From: Glomus cerebriforme
Taxonomy: Eukaryota; Glomeromycota; Glomeromycetes; Glomerales; Glomeraceae
Length of the DNA stretch: 14,630 nucleotides
Assembly (NCBI GenBank): GCA_003550305.1
Contig: QKYT01000054.1
Coordinates: 208,387-223,016 of the forward strand
Direction: 5' to 3'
The position numbers and the translations under genes were made by a program. The stretch's first letter is position 1. The number at the start of each line of letters is the position of its first letter. Positions 1 to 8,665 of the stretch are shown piece after piece. The notes below the pieces were generated by a model. That model did no database searches and had not been told where the DNA came from. It worked only from the letters and a program-made list of their open reading frames with translations.

Positions 1-101
1 TGCTTATACAGGGGGTGACTATAGAGGAGGACAACTGTAGTAAAATTTTGACAAAACTAATCGTAAGATTTTGAAGAAATTTAGGCAGGCAACCTTATAT
101 T

Positions 102-560
102 AAAGTGCCTAAAATATGCTCTAAAGATACAAAATACAAAAAAACTTTCACAAATTAATACTCCACGAGCATTTACTCAATTTTGATAAAAATTTAAATA
201 TAAGTAGTTTTGATCTCGTTGAACAACTTTACTTAATCTTCTGGATATGATTTACTTATTCCAAAGTCCTAAAATACACTCTAAAGATACAAAACAAAAA
301 AAAAAAAACTTTCACAAATTAGTATTATTACAAAAAAAATTGTTGTACTCACAAGTTTTTACTCAACTTTGATAAAAATTTGTATATAAATAATTTCAAC
401 CTTGCTGAATAATTTTACTTAATCTTTGAAAGGGAATTTATATATAAACAAAATACCTAAATTATGCTCTAAAGTTAATAAACAAAAAAAAAGAATTTAT
501 AAATAAATATTATTTGAAAATTTATTAATAGATATATGATCCAAACTTTATAAAAACTTT
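102..560. repeat. Degenerate direct repeat, about three copies
   Basis: Three diverged copies begin near 102, 263 and 451. Each opens with a form of CCTAAAATATGCTCTAAAG, continues through A-rich sequence and TTTCACAAATTA, then (copies 1 and 2) ACTCAAxTTTGATAAAAATTT and a stretch ending TTTACTTAATCTT. Spacings are 161 and 188 bp, and the third copy is partial. There is no open reading frame. These are probably tandem copies of an old repeat; the source element is not recognised. Confidence 0.7.
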
Positions 561-1214
561 AAAAGTATTTGTTTTTAAAAAAAGTTAAGCTTAATTTTAT
601 TAAATAGTATTTCAAAAAGTAATATTAGTGAAGTTTTTTTAAGTAAAAAAGTAAAAGTAAAAAAATTATTACATCTCATGTAAACAAAATATTTAAAAAA
701 TGATCAATAAAATTTAATTGGTTAAAAATCACATGATTTATCAGATCACCATGGTGACCGTATCACTAACTATATTTTCCCTTAAATTTTAATTAAATTA
801 ATAATAGTTATCAATATACTTAAACCATTATTAAATTAATTTTAAGTTTTTAGTATCCATTTTATATATTTTAAGATATCTATTAAATATAAATNTAAAA
901 ATTAANTATAATTTCATTATAATTTAAGATAACTTACTATTAAAATTTAATTATAAATATATCAGTTTATATATTTTTCANTATACTTTAAGTATATTAT
1001 NATAATATAAGTATATTTTAACCATAAAACAAGTATATTTTAAAAATATATATTTTTTATGAGGAATTATCAGATAAGACCCTTCAACCCATAGAGATCT
1101 ATGAATTATTGGATAAGGAAAAATTATCAGATAGAATAGATTTATTTGGTTGAGGCCCTTCAATCTGGAAAATCCTCTGAATTGTTTATCGAGAAGTGAG
1201 AAAAAAAAAATACT
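561..1214. other. AT-rich intergenic DNA with no gene
   Basis: No coding potential is seen. The stretch is extremely AT-rich with repeated AAGTATATT words (about 985-1045), and four single N bases fall here. A 12-bp perfect palindrome TCACCATGGTGA lies near 748. Around 1065-1180 the words TTATCAGATA and CCCTTCAA each occur twice, which suggests a diverged short duplication. Any open stretch here is chance. Confidence 0.6.
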
Positions 1215-1753
1215 ACTAGGTACTATCAAATAGAAGTCTTGCTAGTTTATCACTGATGTATTATTTTAGTATCTCTTAAATAATAGTATTATTTTTCTTA
1301 CCATTTACTTGAGGTGCTAAGAACCACTCTGGATCAAGTGAAAAATACAGTATATTTCTGAAATGGAGTCTTCTTCAGAATTATTATATAAAAAATTGAA
1401 AAAAGACCCCATCTCAAAGTATATATGACCTGATTCCATCTGCATTCATACTGTTTTACAACAGATTTTTACCTATACAATATTAAATAAATCTTGAATA
1501 TTTTTTGCAATTGGTACAGTATTTACATTAGAATTAAGAGTAACTTTGGTTTATTTATTCTCTAAAAAAATTTTTATTAATAATTCATCAGGCAAAAGTT
1601 TACTATATTCATACTGAATATCTTCCCATTTTTTCAATAAATTTCTTTTTCTACTTAGTATAGAGGTAACTTAGGAGCATCATTACTATTGAATAATTTA
1701 ACTAGATGGTAATGTCTTTTATGTTTATCTATAGCCTTAAATTTTAATTCATA

Positions 1754-2002
1754 CTAGTTGTTACTTGTTGCTTTGCAATGGGTTTTAGTTTAATTCTGAC
1801 CAGAATTATGAGTATACATATCGATTTTCTTTTTTGGAAATTTGTATAATCTTACCGTTTGATCAATTTTTGTAAGAAATAAAATTTTCTTTTTTGGAAT
1901 TTGTGTAATGTCACATAATACAGTTACACAATTGTAAAGCATTTATTTATATAGTTAATTTAAAGGTAACGATTACACAACAAATATTTTTAATTATATA
2001 GA
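1754..2002 (-). mobile_element. Non-autonomous Helitron-like insertion (249 bp)
   Basis: On the minus strand the insert begins TCTATATAAT and ends AACAACTAG, so it has the TC...CTRR termini of Helitrons. It sits exactly between an A (2003) and a T (1753), the Helitron AT target. Removing it joins the fossil gene's ACA to TAT and restores the local reading frame into YELKFKAID with no gap or extra residue. Near the 3' end are a short hairpin TTGCAAAGCAA and a near-perfect 18-bp palindrome (1791-1808). There is no target duplication and no coding capacity. The subterminal hairpin is short (4-bp stem), so a different class of element is possible. Confidence 0.6.
1824..1909. repeat. Duplicated 26-27-bp word inside the Helitron-like insert
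   Basis: ATTTTCTTTTTTGGAAATTT followed by GTATAAT at 1824-1850 recurs at 1884-1909 with one base lost and one substitution. The two copies are 60 bp apart. It is an internal direct repeat of the small insertion. Confidence 0.65.
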
Positions 2003-5000
2003 TGTTATATGTAGTGTAAAATTTAGTAAATCAAGTTATGCTTGAACTGTTCTTAATTCTGATTTTTTAGCATTATATAACATATCCATATTATCAAATA
2101 CTTAAGCCATTTTAGGTATCAAATTCTGGAGATATGATATTAATTCAGGAAAATTCAAACACGTCTTAATATTATCAAACTTATATTTTTTTCTATCATC
2201 GATATCTCTAACAAATGTATAGATCCTTAGTAATTCTAGGTAAATTTGATGTTTTTTAGCTTGAGTAACTATGGCGAGTTTATTATTTCTATAATCTTTG
2301 CAAGTGATAGCTTCAACAGTCATTTTATTATTAGTGTCAGTATCTCATAACTGCTTATAAGCTTTAAACCATTTTATATAATTATAATTTCCATACTTTG
2401 AGATAAAATCTTTGGTCAACAATTTAGATAGGATCTTATTATATTTTACAATATGATGCCAGTCTAAAGATCATATTTTCTCTAAAGTCTTTTTTGACTT
2501 TTTTTCAAAACTTCAGCTATCTCATGATCAAGAATACAGGTATTTGCTATATCTGAAATTTCTTTCACTTTAATGATAGATGAACTCATCTTTACTGTTT
2601 GAGATAATGATATTCCATTATCTTTAGGTTTAGGAATAAGTTTTATGATAGAAATTTTTATATCTGCATTTCAAAAAAAATTAACTATTCTTTAACCAAA
2701 TAAGTGCTAGGAATGGAATTTTTTTAACATATATACTACCCATAATTAAACAGTTGGTACATCCTTATTTTAAATAATAGAGTTTATATTTGAAAATATT
2801 CTTTTATTCTGAAGTTCTTAGGAAAGACATTTGTATTTGGCATTTAATAACTATTGAAATAACCCTTCTTCTGTAATGGGGACATTAAATGATCTTTGCT
2901 CAATATGGCATATATAATTATTAATGCACTGCATATAGAATAACATCTAATTTATTTTGGCATTTATTTTTATATAGCTATTAAATAGACAGAATGCTCA
3001 CTTAAACTTTGGATTAGTGTAAGATATACCTATTTTCAGAATACTAATATATGTAATTAGATTCACATTTCTTCACGCTTCTTAAATATTGCTAAAATCT
3101 TGAATCTTTTCTACTGAATCAGATTTACCATGATACTTCTTAATCCATAATTCTGAAAATTCAGTCTTAAGAGTACGAATAATTCCTTGTACATCTTTTC
3201 TGAAATAACAGATGAGTGATGTACTTGCTCGTTCTTTAAAGATAATAAGGATGTCTGCTTAGTCTAATTTTAAAGTTCAGCTAATATTATTTTTTTATTA
3301 GGAACTAAGCAGAATATCTTGCCTTTCTAAGGCTGGTAAGTATTATGAATAATGGAAAAAAGTATATTCTTATGAAGAACCTTAATCCATTCAATATTAA
3401 GGTTAATTAGATCATTATCTATTACAATAATACATCTCGTTTCTTGGATTAATTTATATAATTTTTTTATTAATTGACCCACCAGATGACTTTATGCTTA
3501 AGCAATTATAAACACTATTTCATCAAGCTATAAATTATATTGGCTTGAGAGCATTTATATTTTTTATTGCATTTATAATTATTAGTAATACGATGTAAAC
3601 TTTTTATCTAGTAAATTATCCTTTTATGATCAAATAAATTTATATTACCATCGATACTGTAATATAATTTAAAGTCAAGTTTTGTAGTAACAGCATTTAA
3701 GTAAAAGTGACACGTAGATAATACTAATAAATTTACATCATCAGAAATAGTAAAATGTTTAAGAACATAGGTTTTTCTGATTTTCTAAGGTGATCTTACA
3801 TAAATATCATCTTCATTAGGTAATAGTCTTATATATCTTTTCTCATATGTTTCTATTGCTATAAGGATCACATTATATTTGACCTAAGATGGTATTTTTA
3901 CAAAGACTTTAGGAAAACCCAGAATCTTTATCTTGTAAGAGGATTGTAAGGATTTTTTATTTTCTTGTTAGATTTTTTTTGCAATAGATAGGTTACATTC
4001 AAAACTTCCTCATGCTCATCACTATTTTACTGAAAGCATCTCACAATAAATTTATCACTACTAGCATATATATGGTTGAACTACTGCTAATTTTTGTCAT
4101 ATATGTATTTGCAGAATGGATATTCTAGTGAAGGTTTTTGGTTAAAATATATGAAGTTTTTTGATTACTTTTTTTTTGATAATTTAATCCTTAAAATAGT
4201 TAGAATACTTTTGCAAAATTATGTCTATGCATTTTTGCAATATCCTAATCTATGGTTATTTTTAGTAAATTATTATTTTTTTCACACTAAGTATACAGGT
4301 CTTATTTTAAGACCCAAATTAGAAGGTGATTGAATCCTGACATGATCAAGTTCATTTTAACCATTATCTAGTAAAAACTGAAGGATATGCTTCACATGAC
4401 TTTTCTTTGCTGAACTAATAAGATGAAAGTTAAAGTTTTAACCTAATAAACTTCAATCAATATATTGCCAAATTTCTTTTCAGTTAAGATTCAGTGAATA
4501 CTTTGAGCTCATGGTAATCGATAAGAAAAACTGATGTATATAAAATATGGTAATTACACTTGTTAGAGTCTAATGATATAGCAATTACCAATCTTTTGAG
4601 AATATCTTCCCAGCTACAATCAAGAATTCAATACAAAACTCTTATGAAAGAGCAACAAATTTGGATGAATATTTTATTGGATTTAACTCTATCAACTTCT
4701 ATATCTTTTTGTAAAGCATCAATATCAATTATAGCTCTTAAAGATTTTTAACTGTTAATGCATTCATGAATTCTGGATAAACTATATACTTCTGAAATGT
4801 TGTCTATAACAGAAAACTTTGGATTCAATCATCATCTTGGTCAATTTTGATAACCAATTTATCTTTCATTTCATTTTAATCATAGGCATTATATAAACTA
4901 AACCTCTTTTCATTTGAAAAGAGAAATGAATAAATTGAAAGACAATTTAATGATTCTTTATTGTTTAACATATTTCTAGGCGGTGATAAGAGAATCCTCT

Positions 5001-5290
5001 GAATAACATTTAGCAAGTTCTTAGAAGAAAAGTTATCATTAAACTTTTTTTGTCTTAAAATGTATATTACATTAGTTTTTTGCTCTTTTACATCTGGTAG
5101 CCAAACTAATGGAGACTTGGTAATACAGCTGAGATGCAAAAAGCTTCTTCATTATTGACTTATAATTAGACTCATAGTTATTATAATCATCTGACCCTAA
5201 GTCAGATCCATTATCAGTACAACTGTTTGAGTCACTTAAATATTCATTAAAATCAGTACCATTGTAGCAGGTGAGAGTAAAGGTATGCTC

Positions 5291-5460
5291 CGAAATCTAG
5301 TCAATTCAGATATCCAGTCATCCATCCAAAAATTGATCAGATTCAGATTAATCTGTTTGTACTACCAGATTAACTGGATGGTTCAACAGATATCTGGTCA
5401 ATCCGATGATCCATTTAAATTATCAGATTCACCGGATCTACCAGATTTTTTTATAAAACT
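5291..5460. repeat. CAGAT/ATCTG word cluster, left flank of the hairpin array
   Basis: Dense overlapping words CAGAT, ATCTG, TCCGGAT and CTGGAT in both orientations, e.g. CAGATTCAGATTAATCTG, ACCAGATTAACTGG and CAGATATCTG. The plus-strand open stretch across it is a by-product of the repeats. The same kind of cluster borders the other side of the array (6283-6450) and recurs at 7935-8045, 8140-8310 and 8560-8665. Confidence 0.75.
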
Positions 5461-5485
5461 TTACATACTGTAATTGAAGGTGGAA

Positions 5486-6250
5486 GAGTCCCTCCTACAA
5501 AAAGAAAAAAAAGAACGTTAGCAACGTTCTTATATTAAAGTTTAATAACCACCCCCCTTCAATTACCTTCAGGAGTCAAGCCGAAGTGTTCATTCCTAAA
5601 AAAAAGAAAAAAAAGAACATTAGCAACGTTCTTATATTAAAGTTTAATACCCCCTCAATTACCTCCAAGAATCAAGCTGAAGAGTTCATTCCTATAAAAA
5701 AGAAAAAAAAGAACATTAGTAACGTTCTTGTATTAAAGTTTAATACCCCCCTCAATTACCTCCAGGAGTCAAGCCGAAGTGTTCATTCCTATAAAAAAGA
5801 AAAAAAAGAATATTAGCAATGTTCTTGTATTAAAGTTTAATAACCATCCCCCCTTCGATTACCTTCAGGAGTCGAGCTGAAATGTTAGTTCCTATAAAAA
5901 AGAAAAAAAAAGAACATTAGCAACGTTCTTGTATTAAAGTTTAATAACTTCCCCCTTCAATTACCTCCAGGAGTTGAGCTGAAGTATTTGTTCCTATAAA
6001 AAAGAAAAAAAAAGAACGTTAACAACATTCTTGTATTAAAGTTTAATAACTCCCCCTTTCAATTACTTTCAGGAGTCAAGCCGAAGTGTTTGTTTCTACA
6101 AAAAAGAAAAAAAAGAACGTTAGCAACATTCTTGTATTAAAGTTTAATAATCACTCCTCCTTCAATTACCTCCAGAAGCCAAGCTGAAGAGTTCGTTCCT
6201 ANAAAAAAGAANAAAAAAGAACGTTAATAAATGTTCTTATGTATTAAAAN
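5486..6250. repeat. Tandem array of eight ~101-bp hairpin units
   Basis: Eight units with hairpin cores at 5512-5530, 5614-5632, 5710-5728, 5807-5825, 5911-5929, 6013-6031, 6114-6132 and 6218-6237; spacing is 96-104 bp. Each unit runs CCTA, an A/G tract, the core AGAACGTTAGCAACGTTCT (8-bp stem, loop AGC), TATTAAAGTTTAATA (a 6-bp inverted repeat around a G), a C-rich run, then AATTACCTTCAGGAGTCAAG and CCGAAGTGTTCATT. Sequence between the cores is well conserved, so the array is fairly young. Lysine-rich open stretches through it are low-complexity artefacts. Two N bases lie in the last unit and one just after it. Confidence 0.93.
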
Positions 6251-6282
6251 AAAAAAAAACCCAAAAAATAAAAAAAAAATAC

Positions 6283-6450
6283 CAGATTTAACTAGATTAT
6301 CTGATCAATCTGGTCAATCTGGTCATCCGTATAACATCTGATCAATCTGGTATTATCCAACGGATCCATCCAGATTATCCAAAATTTGTTCATTCCTTAA
6401 TCCGGATTATTCAATCTGTTCAAAAACGGATGACGGATTGAACGGATTTT
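6283..6450. repeat. CAGAT/ATCTG word cluster, right flank of the hairpin array
   Basis: After an A-rich stretch ending AAATACCAGATT the sequence is a mesh of ATCTGATCAATCTGGTC, ATCCAGATTATCC, TCCGGATTATTC and CGGATGACGGATTG words. It mirrors in character the cluster at 5291-5460, so the array is bracketed by two such blocks. Confidence 0.75.
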
Positions 6451-6863
6451 ACCAGAGCATATCTCTAGGTGAGAATTCTATGATCAGTTTAGTCAAAATA
6501 GATATGTTATGCATGATGTTAGTTCAGAAAGATATAATAACTCTATAAAAATCAGAAATATTTAATTAATTTTTTTGATAGATGCAAAAAAAGAAGCAAT
6601 AATAAATTTAATCAATAAAATGCAAATAAAAGATAAATAGATATATATTTGAAATGTAGCCTTCTTCAAATTTATTATATAAAAAAAATGAAAGAAGTCA
6701 CCATTTTTCTAGATATGTATTTAGACATGGTAAAATCTTCATGTAAGATAGGGGTACATTAGAGACATAAATAAATATATTATATAAAAATGACAAAAGA
6801 CTTATCCTTGGTATGTACGCAGGTATGACATAAAGTTTTTTTTAGAAATATTATATAAAATAT
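6451..6863. repeat. Gene-less DNA with a fragment resembling the fossil gene's 3' end
   Basis: Positions 6643-6720 resemble 1351-1430 (GAAATGxAGxCTTCTTC, then TTATTATATAAAAAA and GAAAxAAG), the minus-strand C-terminal part of the decayed primase-helicase. Read on the minus strand it gives FFHFFY where the other copy gives FFNFLY. Two further weak echoes of ATTATATAAAA lie near 6780 and 6850. No gene is present; the fragment may belong to another broken copy or to a shared repeat. Confidence 0.45.
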
Positions 6864-7080
6864 TGGCAATCAAATGGGTCAGCCATAATAATATATATCG
6901 CACCTTCAACCTCAGTTACAAAATTGGCATACATGTATTGGTAACTAAATAGGTGCAAAAAGGTAAGTATTTTAATATAGAATTCAGCATCCAATCAGAC
7001 ATAAGAAGTCAACACCCTCAACATAAAACTAGGTATCCAAACAGATACAGAAGGTCAATACAGCCAGTATAGAATTTAAT
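6864..7080. repeat. Degenerate tandem repeat, about four 45-60-bp units
   Basis: Units begin near 6864 (TTGGCAATCAAATGGGTCAG), 6930 (TTGGCATACATGTATTGGTA), 6985 (CAGCATCCAATCAGACATAA) and 7030 (AGGTATCCAAACAGATACAG). Each is followed by a form of AAGGTCAAxACxxxCAxxATAxAA. Units are roughly 65-80% alike by eye. No coding function is seen. Confidence 0.55.
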
Positions 7081-7106
7081 ATGTAAATGACTCAAAAATA
7101 AGAATA

Positions 7107-7295
7107 AAAGTATGGCACTTAGATTAAAGCATGAGTGGTATTTAGATTATAGTGTGATAATAAAAATATATTAATATAAAAATACAGATAGCAGGAAAGA
7201 ACTAAAGAAGTATTTAGAATAAAAAGAAATATTCCAAAAAAGAAAGCAAATAGATTATAATGTAATATTCAGATTGTAATGTAGTACTATAATCT
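7107..7295. repeat. AT-rich low-complexity DNA with TAGATTATAATG words
   Basis: Recurring words TTTAGATTATAGTGTGATAA (7139), TAGATTATAATGTAATATTC (7252) and AGATTGTAATGTAGTA (7271) suggest a decayed short repeat of about 20 bp. Nothing else is recognisable here. Confidence 0.4.
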
Positions 7296-7312
7296 AGGCC
7301 AAGTGGAATTTC

Positions 7313-7340
7313 ACACTTAAATCTTTAAAGATTTAAGTGT
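7313..7340. repeat. 28-bp perfect palindrome
   Basis: The left half is ACACTTAAATCTTT and the right half is its exact reverse complement, with no spacer. Pairing continues imperfectly outward: of the next 10 positions on each side 7 match, giving a near-palindrome of about 48 bp (7303-7350). It sits between the TAGATTATAATG repeats and an ACTGAA-word repeat. No target-site duplication is evident. Confidence 0.9.
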
Positions 7341-7344
7341 AAAA

Positions 7345-7419
7345 TCCTACTAAACTGATCTGAAATTGAACTGAACTGAAACTAATTTAAATCTAAAACT
7401 GAACCAATCTGAATCTAAT
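7345..7419. repeat. ACTGAA/ATCTGAA word cluster
   Basis: Tightly spaced variants of CTGAA: GATCTGAAATTGAACTGAAC, TGAAACTAATTTAAATCT, AAAACTGAACCAATCTGAAT. It is similar in style to the CAGAT clusters and leads straight into the second tandem array. Confidence 0.6.
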
Positions 7420-7865
7420 TGTTTATTCAGTTTTCTAAAAAAAAGAAGGAGACATTAATTACATTCTTTGAAAGTAAAAAAAAATGAATAAAATGAATGA
7501 ACTTACCTCTTAGTTCATTTGTTTAAATTCTATTTATTCAGCTTCATCCATTTGTCTGATTTCCTAAAAAAAAAGAGAAAAGGAAAATGTTAATTACTTT
7601 TTCTAATAATTAATAAAGTAAAAAAAGAATAAACTTACATTTATCCAAAATTCCAGTTATTCAGCTTTATCTGTTTATCTAGTTTTCTAAAAAAAGAAAA
7701 AAAAGATTCCAATCATCTGTTTATTCAGATTTCCTAAAAAAAAAGTGAAGGGAGATGTTAGTTATGTTTTCTCAAGTAAAAAAAAAAATAAAAATATTTA
7801 GGAACTGTTCATTTGGATTTCTTTGTTTATTCAGATTCTGTCTCTAAAAAAAAAGAAGAAAAAGT
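7420..7865. repeat. Second tandem array (irregular 46-131-bp units)
   Basis: Five unit starts carry TGTTTATTCAG or close variants followed by TTTTCTA or TTTCCTA and an A-run, at about 7420, 7551, 7672, 7718 and 7823. Most units continue with ATGTTAATTAC, a TTTTCT run and AAGTAAAAAAA. The TTCCTA-(A)n-G-(A)n element is shared with the hairpin array at 5486-6250, but these units have lost the strong AACGTT hairpin. Unit lengths vary, consistent with an older array. Confidence 0.7.
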
Positions 7866-8139
7866 TATCCAAAAAAAATAAAAATAAAAAAAAAAAAACT
7901 TTTTTTTTTATTTTATCAATATTTAATATATGAAAATCTGAATTTGATCAGAATTTTTTGTACCATGATCTGATCTGATTAGATCAGATTCAGATCAGAT
8001 TTTATTTGATCAAATCTGCAGATTTAGATTAAACCAGATTTTTTTCAGAACACTAATTTCAGTATAAATAATTTTTCAGAGATGTAAAATATATTAGAAG
8101 TTGGAATATAACAATATTGCATAAACTCTGCTTAGTATT
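7866..8139. repeat. A/T homopolymer hairpin and GATC/CAGAT cluster
   Basis: Positions 7868-7918 are an A-tract followed by a T-tract (AAATAAAAA...C...TTTTTATTTTAT) able to fold on itself. Positions 7935-8045 are a dense mesh of TGATCTGATCTGATTAGATC and CAGATTCAGATCAGATTTT words, including several GATC-centred inverted repeats. No gene is seen in this stretch. Confidence 0.65.
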
Positions 8140-8310
8140 ATGATCTATCAATCTATTAATCTGTCAATTCACAGATTCATCTAATTCAAATTTCATCTGG
8201 ACAGATAACAGATAATCTGATGGATAATCTGAATGATTCATTAAATAAATAATTTTTTTTTTAATTATTATTAGAGATTTTTTTTATACTGGATATACCA
8301 GATATTTTAG
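8140..8310. repeat. CAGAT/ATCTG cluster left of the solo unit
   Basis: Words ATCTATCAATCTATTAATCT, ACAGATAACAGATAATCTGA and GGATAATCTGAATGATTC, followed by an AT-rich stretch and ACTGGATATACCAGATAT (an inverted CTGGTATATCCAG-like pair). It occupies the same relative place as the 5291-5460 cluster does to the hairpin array. Confidence 0.6.
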
Positions 8311-8385
8311 AAATAAAAATTGTGATGATGCTTAAAGGATTTCAATAAGAAAAGAAGGATTTATTTTTTTATTTTAAGGCTATTC

Positions 8386-8445
8386 CAGAAGGTCCAAGTT
8401 GAAATTTACAAGAAAGAAAAGAAAAGAACATTAATAAACATTCTT
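8386..8445. repeat. Solitary diverged copy of the hairpin unit
   Basis: TTCCAGAAGGTCCAAGTTGA parallels the array's CTTCAGGAGTCAAGCCGAAG. It is followed by an A/G tract and GAACATTAATAAACATTCTT, the array's GAACGTT...AACGTTCTT core with a changed loop, as in the last array unit at 6218-6237. One copy only. Confidence 0.65.
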
Positions 8446-8524
8446 AAAAATTTTAAAAATCTTAATAGTTATTATGTAATCACCTGTTTTAGAAAGTTCT
8501 GAAGCTCTAAATTATTTTGAGATT

Positions 8525-8557
8525 AAAAAAAAAAATTTTTTTTTTAAAAAAAAAAAA
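8525..8557. repeat. A11-T10-A12 homopolymer block
   Basis: Eleven A, ten T and twelve A in direct succession, followed by TACGATCTGAAT. The T run can pair with either A run. The array's right edge (6250-6283) also runs through A-tracts into ATAC and a CAGAT cluster. Confidence 0.85.
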
Positions 8558-8665
8558 TACGATCTGAATCATTCAGATCATCCAGATTGAATACCGCAAT
8601 CTGATAAATCTGGATGCATCTGTCTGGATCAGTAAAGAATGAATTCACAGATCTATTTCAGATAT
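8558..8665. repeat. CAGAT/ATCTG cluster right of the solo unit
   Basis: GATCTGAATCATTCAGATCATCC, AATCTGATAAATCTGGATGC and CTGTCTGGATCAG words. It matches in style and position the cluster at 6283-6450. Confidence 0.65.

Larger units (their letters stand above)
1215..5290 (-). pseudogene. Decayed primase-helicase (origin-binding-protein-like) gene
   Basis: Reading the minus strand while changing frame recovers one protein about 1,250 codons long. In order it shows an acidic Ser/Asp/Asn-rich N-terminus (5150-5270); an hhhDhD motif, IIDID, near 4717-4731, as in motif I of archaeo-eukaryotic primases; CNYHIL near 4540-4558, matching the primase S-x-H motif; a damaged zinc ribbon with PFC and later RCF near 4030-4130; a broken Walker A near 3760-3800 ending RKTYVL; YHGKSD near 3110-3135; the helicase motif V-like ILKIGIS near 3020-3040; and a motif VI remnant MLFYMQC near 2925-2945. 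The C-terminal part YELKFKAID lies near 1725-1752 and the tail fades near 1215. Dozens of TAA, TAG and TGA codons and several frameshifts make it dead. The order primase, zinc ribbon, SF2 helicase matches the 'replication origin-binding protein' family that I recall as multi-copy in Rhizophagus. Family assignment rests on recalled similarity; the exact ends are uncertain by tens of bases. Confidence 0.78.

Noticed and set aside
740..765. TCACCATGGTGA palindrome as a regulatory site
   Set aside because: A single 12-bp palindrome with no adjacent gene or promoter signal.
978..1229. Minus-strand open stretch containing N bases
   Set aside because: AT-rich sequence with ambiguous bases, no motif, and partly overlapping the fading 3' end of the fossil gene.
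2102..2323. Separate small 73-residue protein on the minus strand
   Set aside because: Its sequence continues in frame on both sides through single stop codons into the rest of the fossil gene, so it is an internal piece, not a gene.
4094..4751. Plus-strand open stretches at 4094-4333 and 4560-4751
   Set aside because: They are antisense to the decayed primase-helicase, whose motifs are legible on the minus strand.
2101..5280. Alternative genetic code (TAA/TAG read as Gln) to explain the many stops
   Set aside because: TGA stops and frameshifts also occur, and the transporter in the same window uses TAA as a normal stop, so mutational decay explains it better.
5586..5816. Lysine-rich 76-codon open stretch on the plus strand
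   Set aside because: It is a translation of the hairpin tandem array; the repeated peptide arises because two unit spacings keep the frame.
5486..6250. CRISPR array
   Set aside because: Units are repeated along most of their length without unique spacers, and the genome is eukaryotic.
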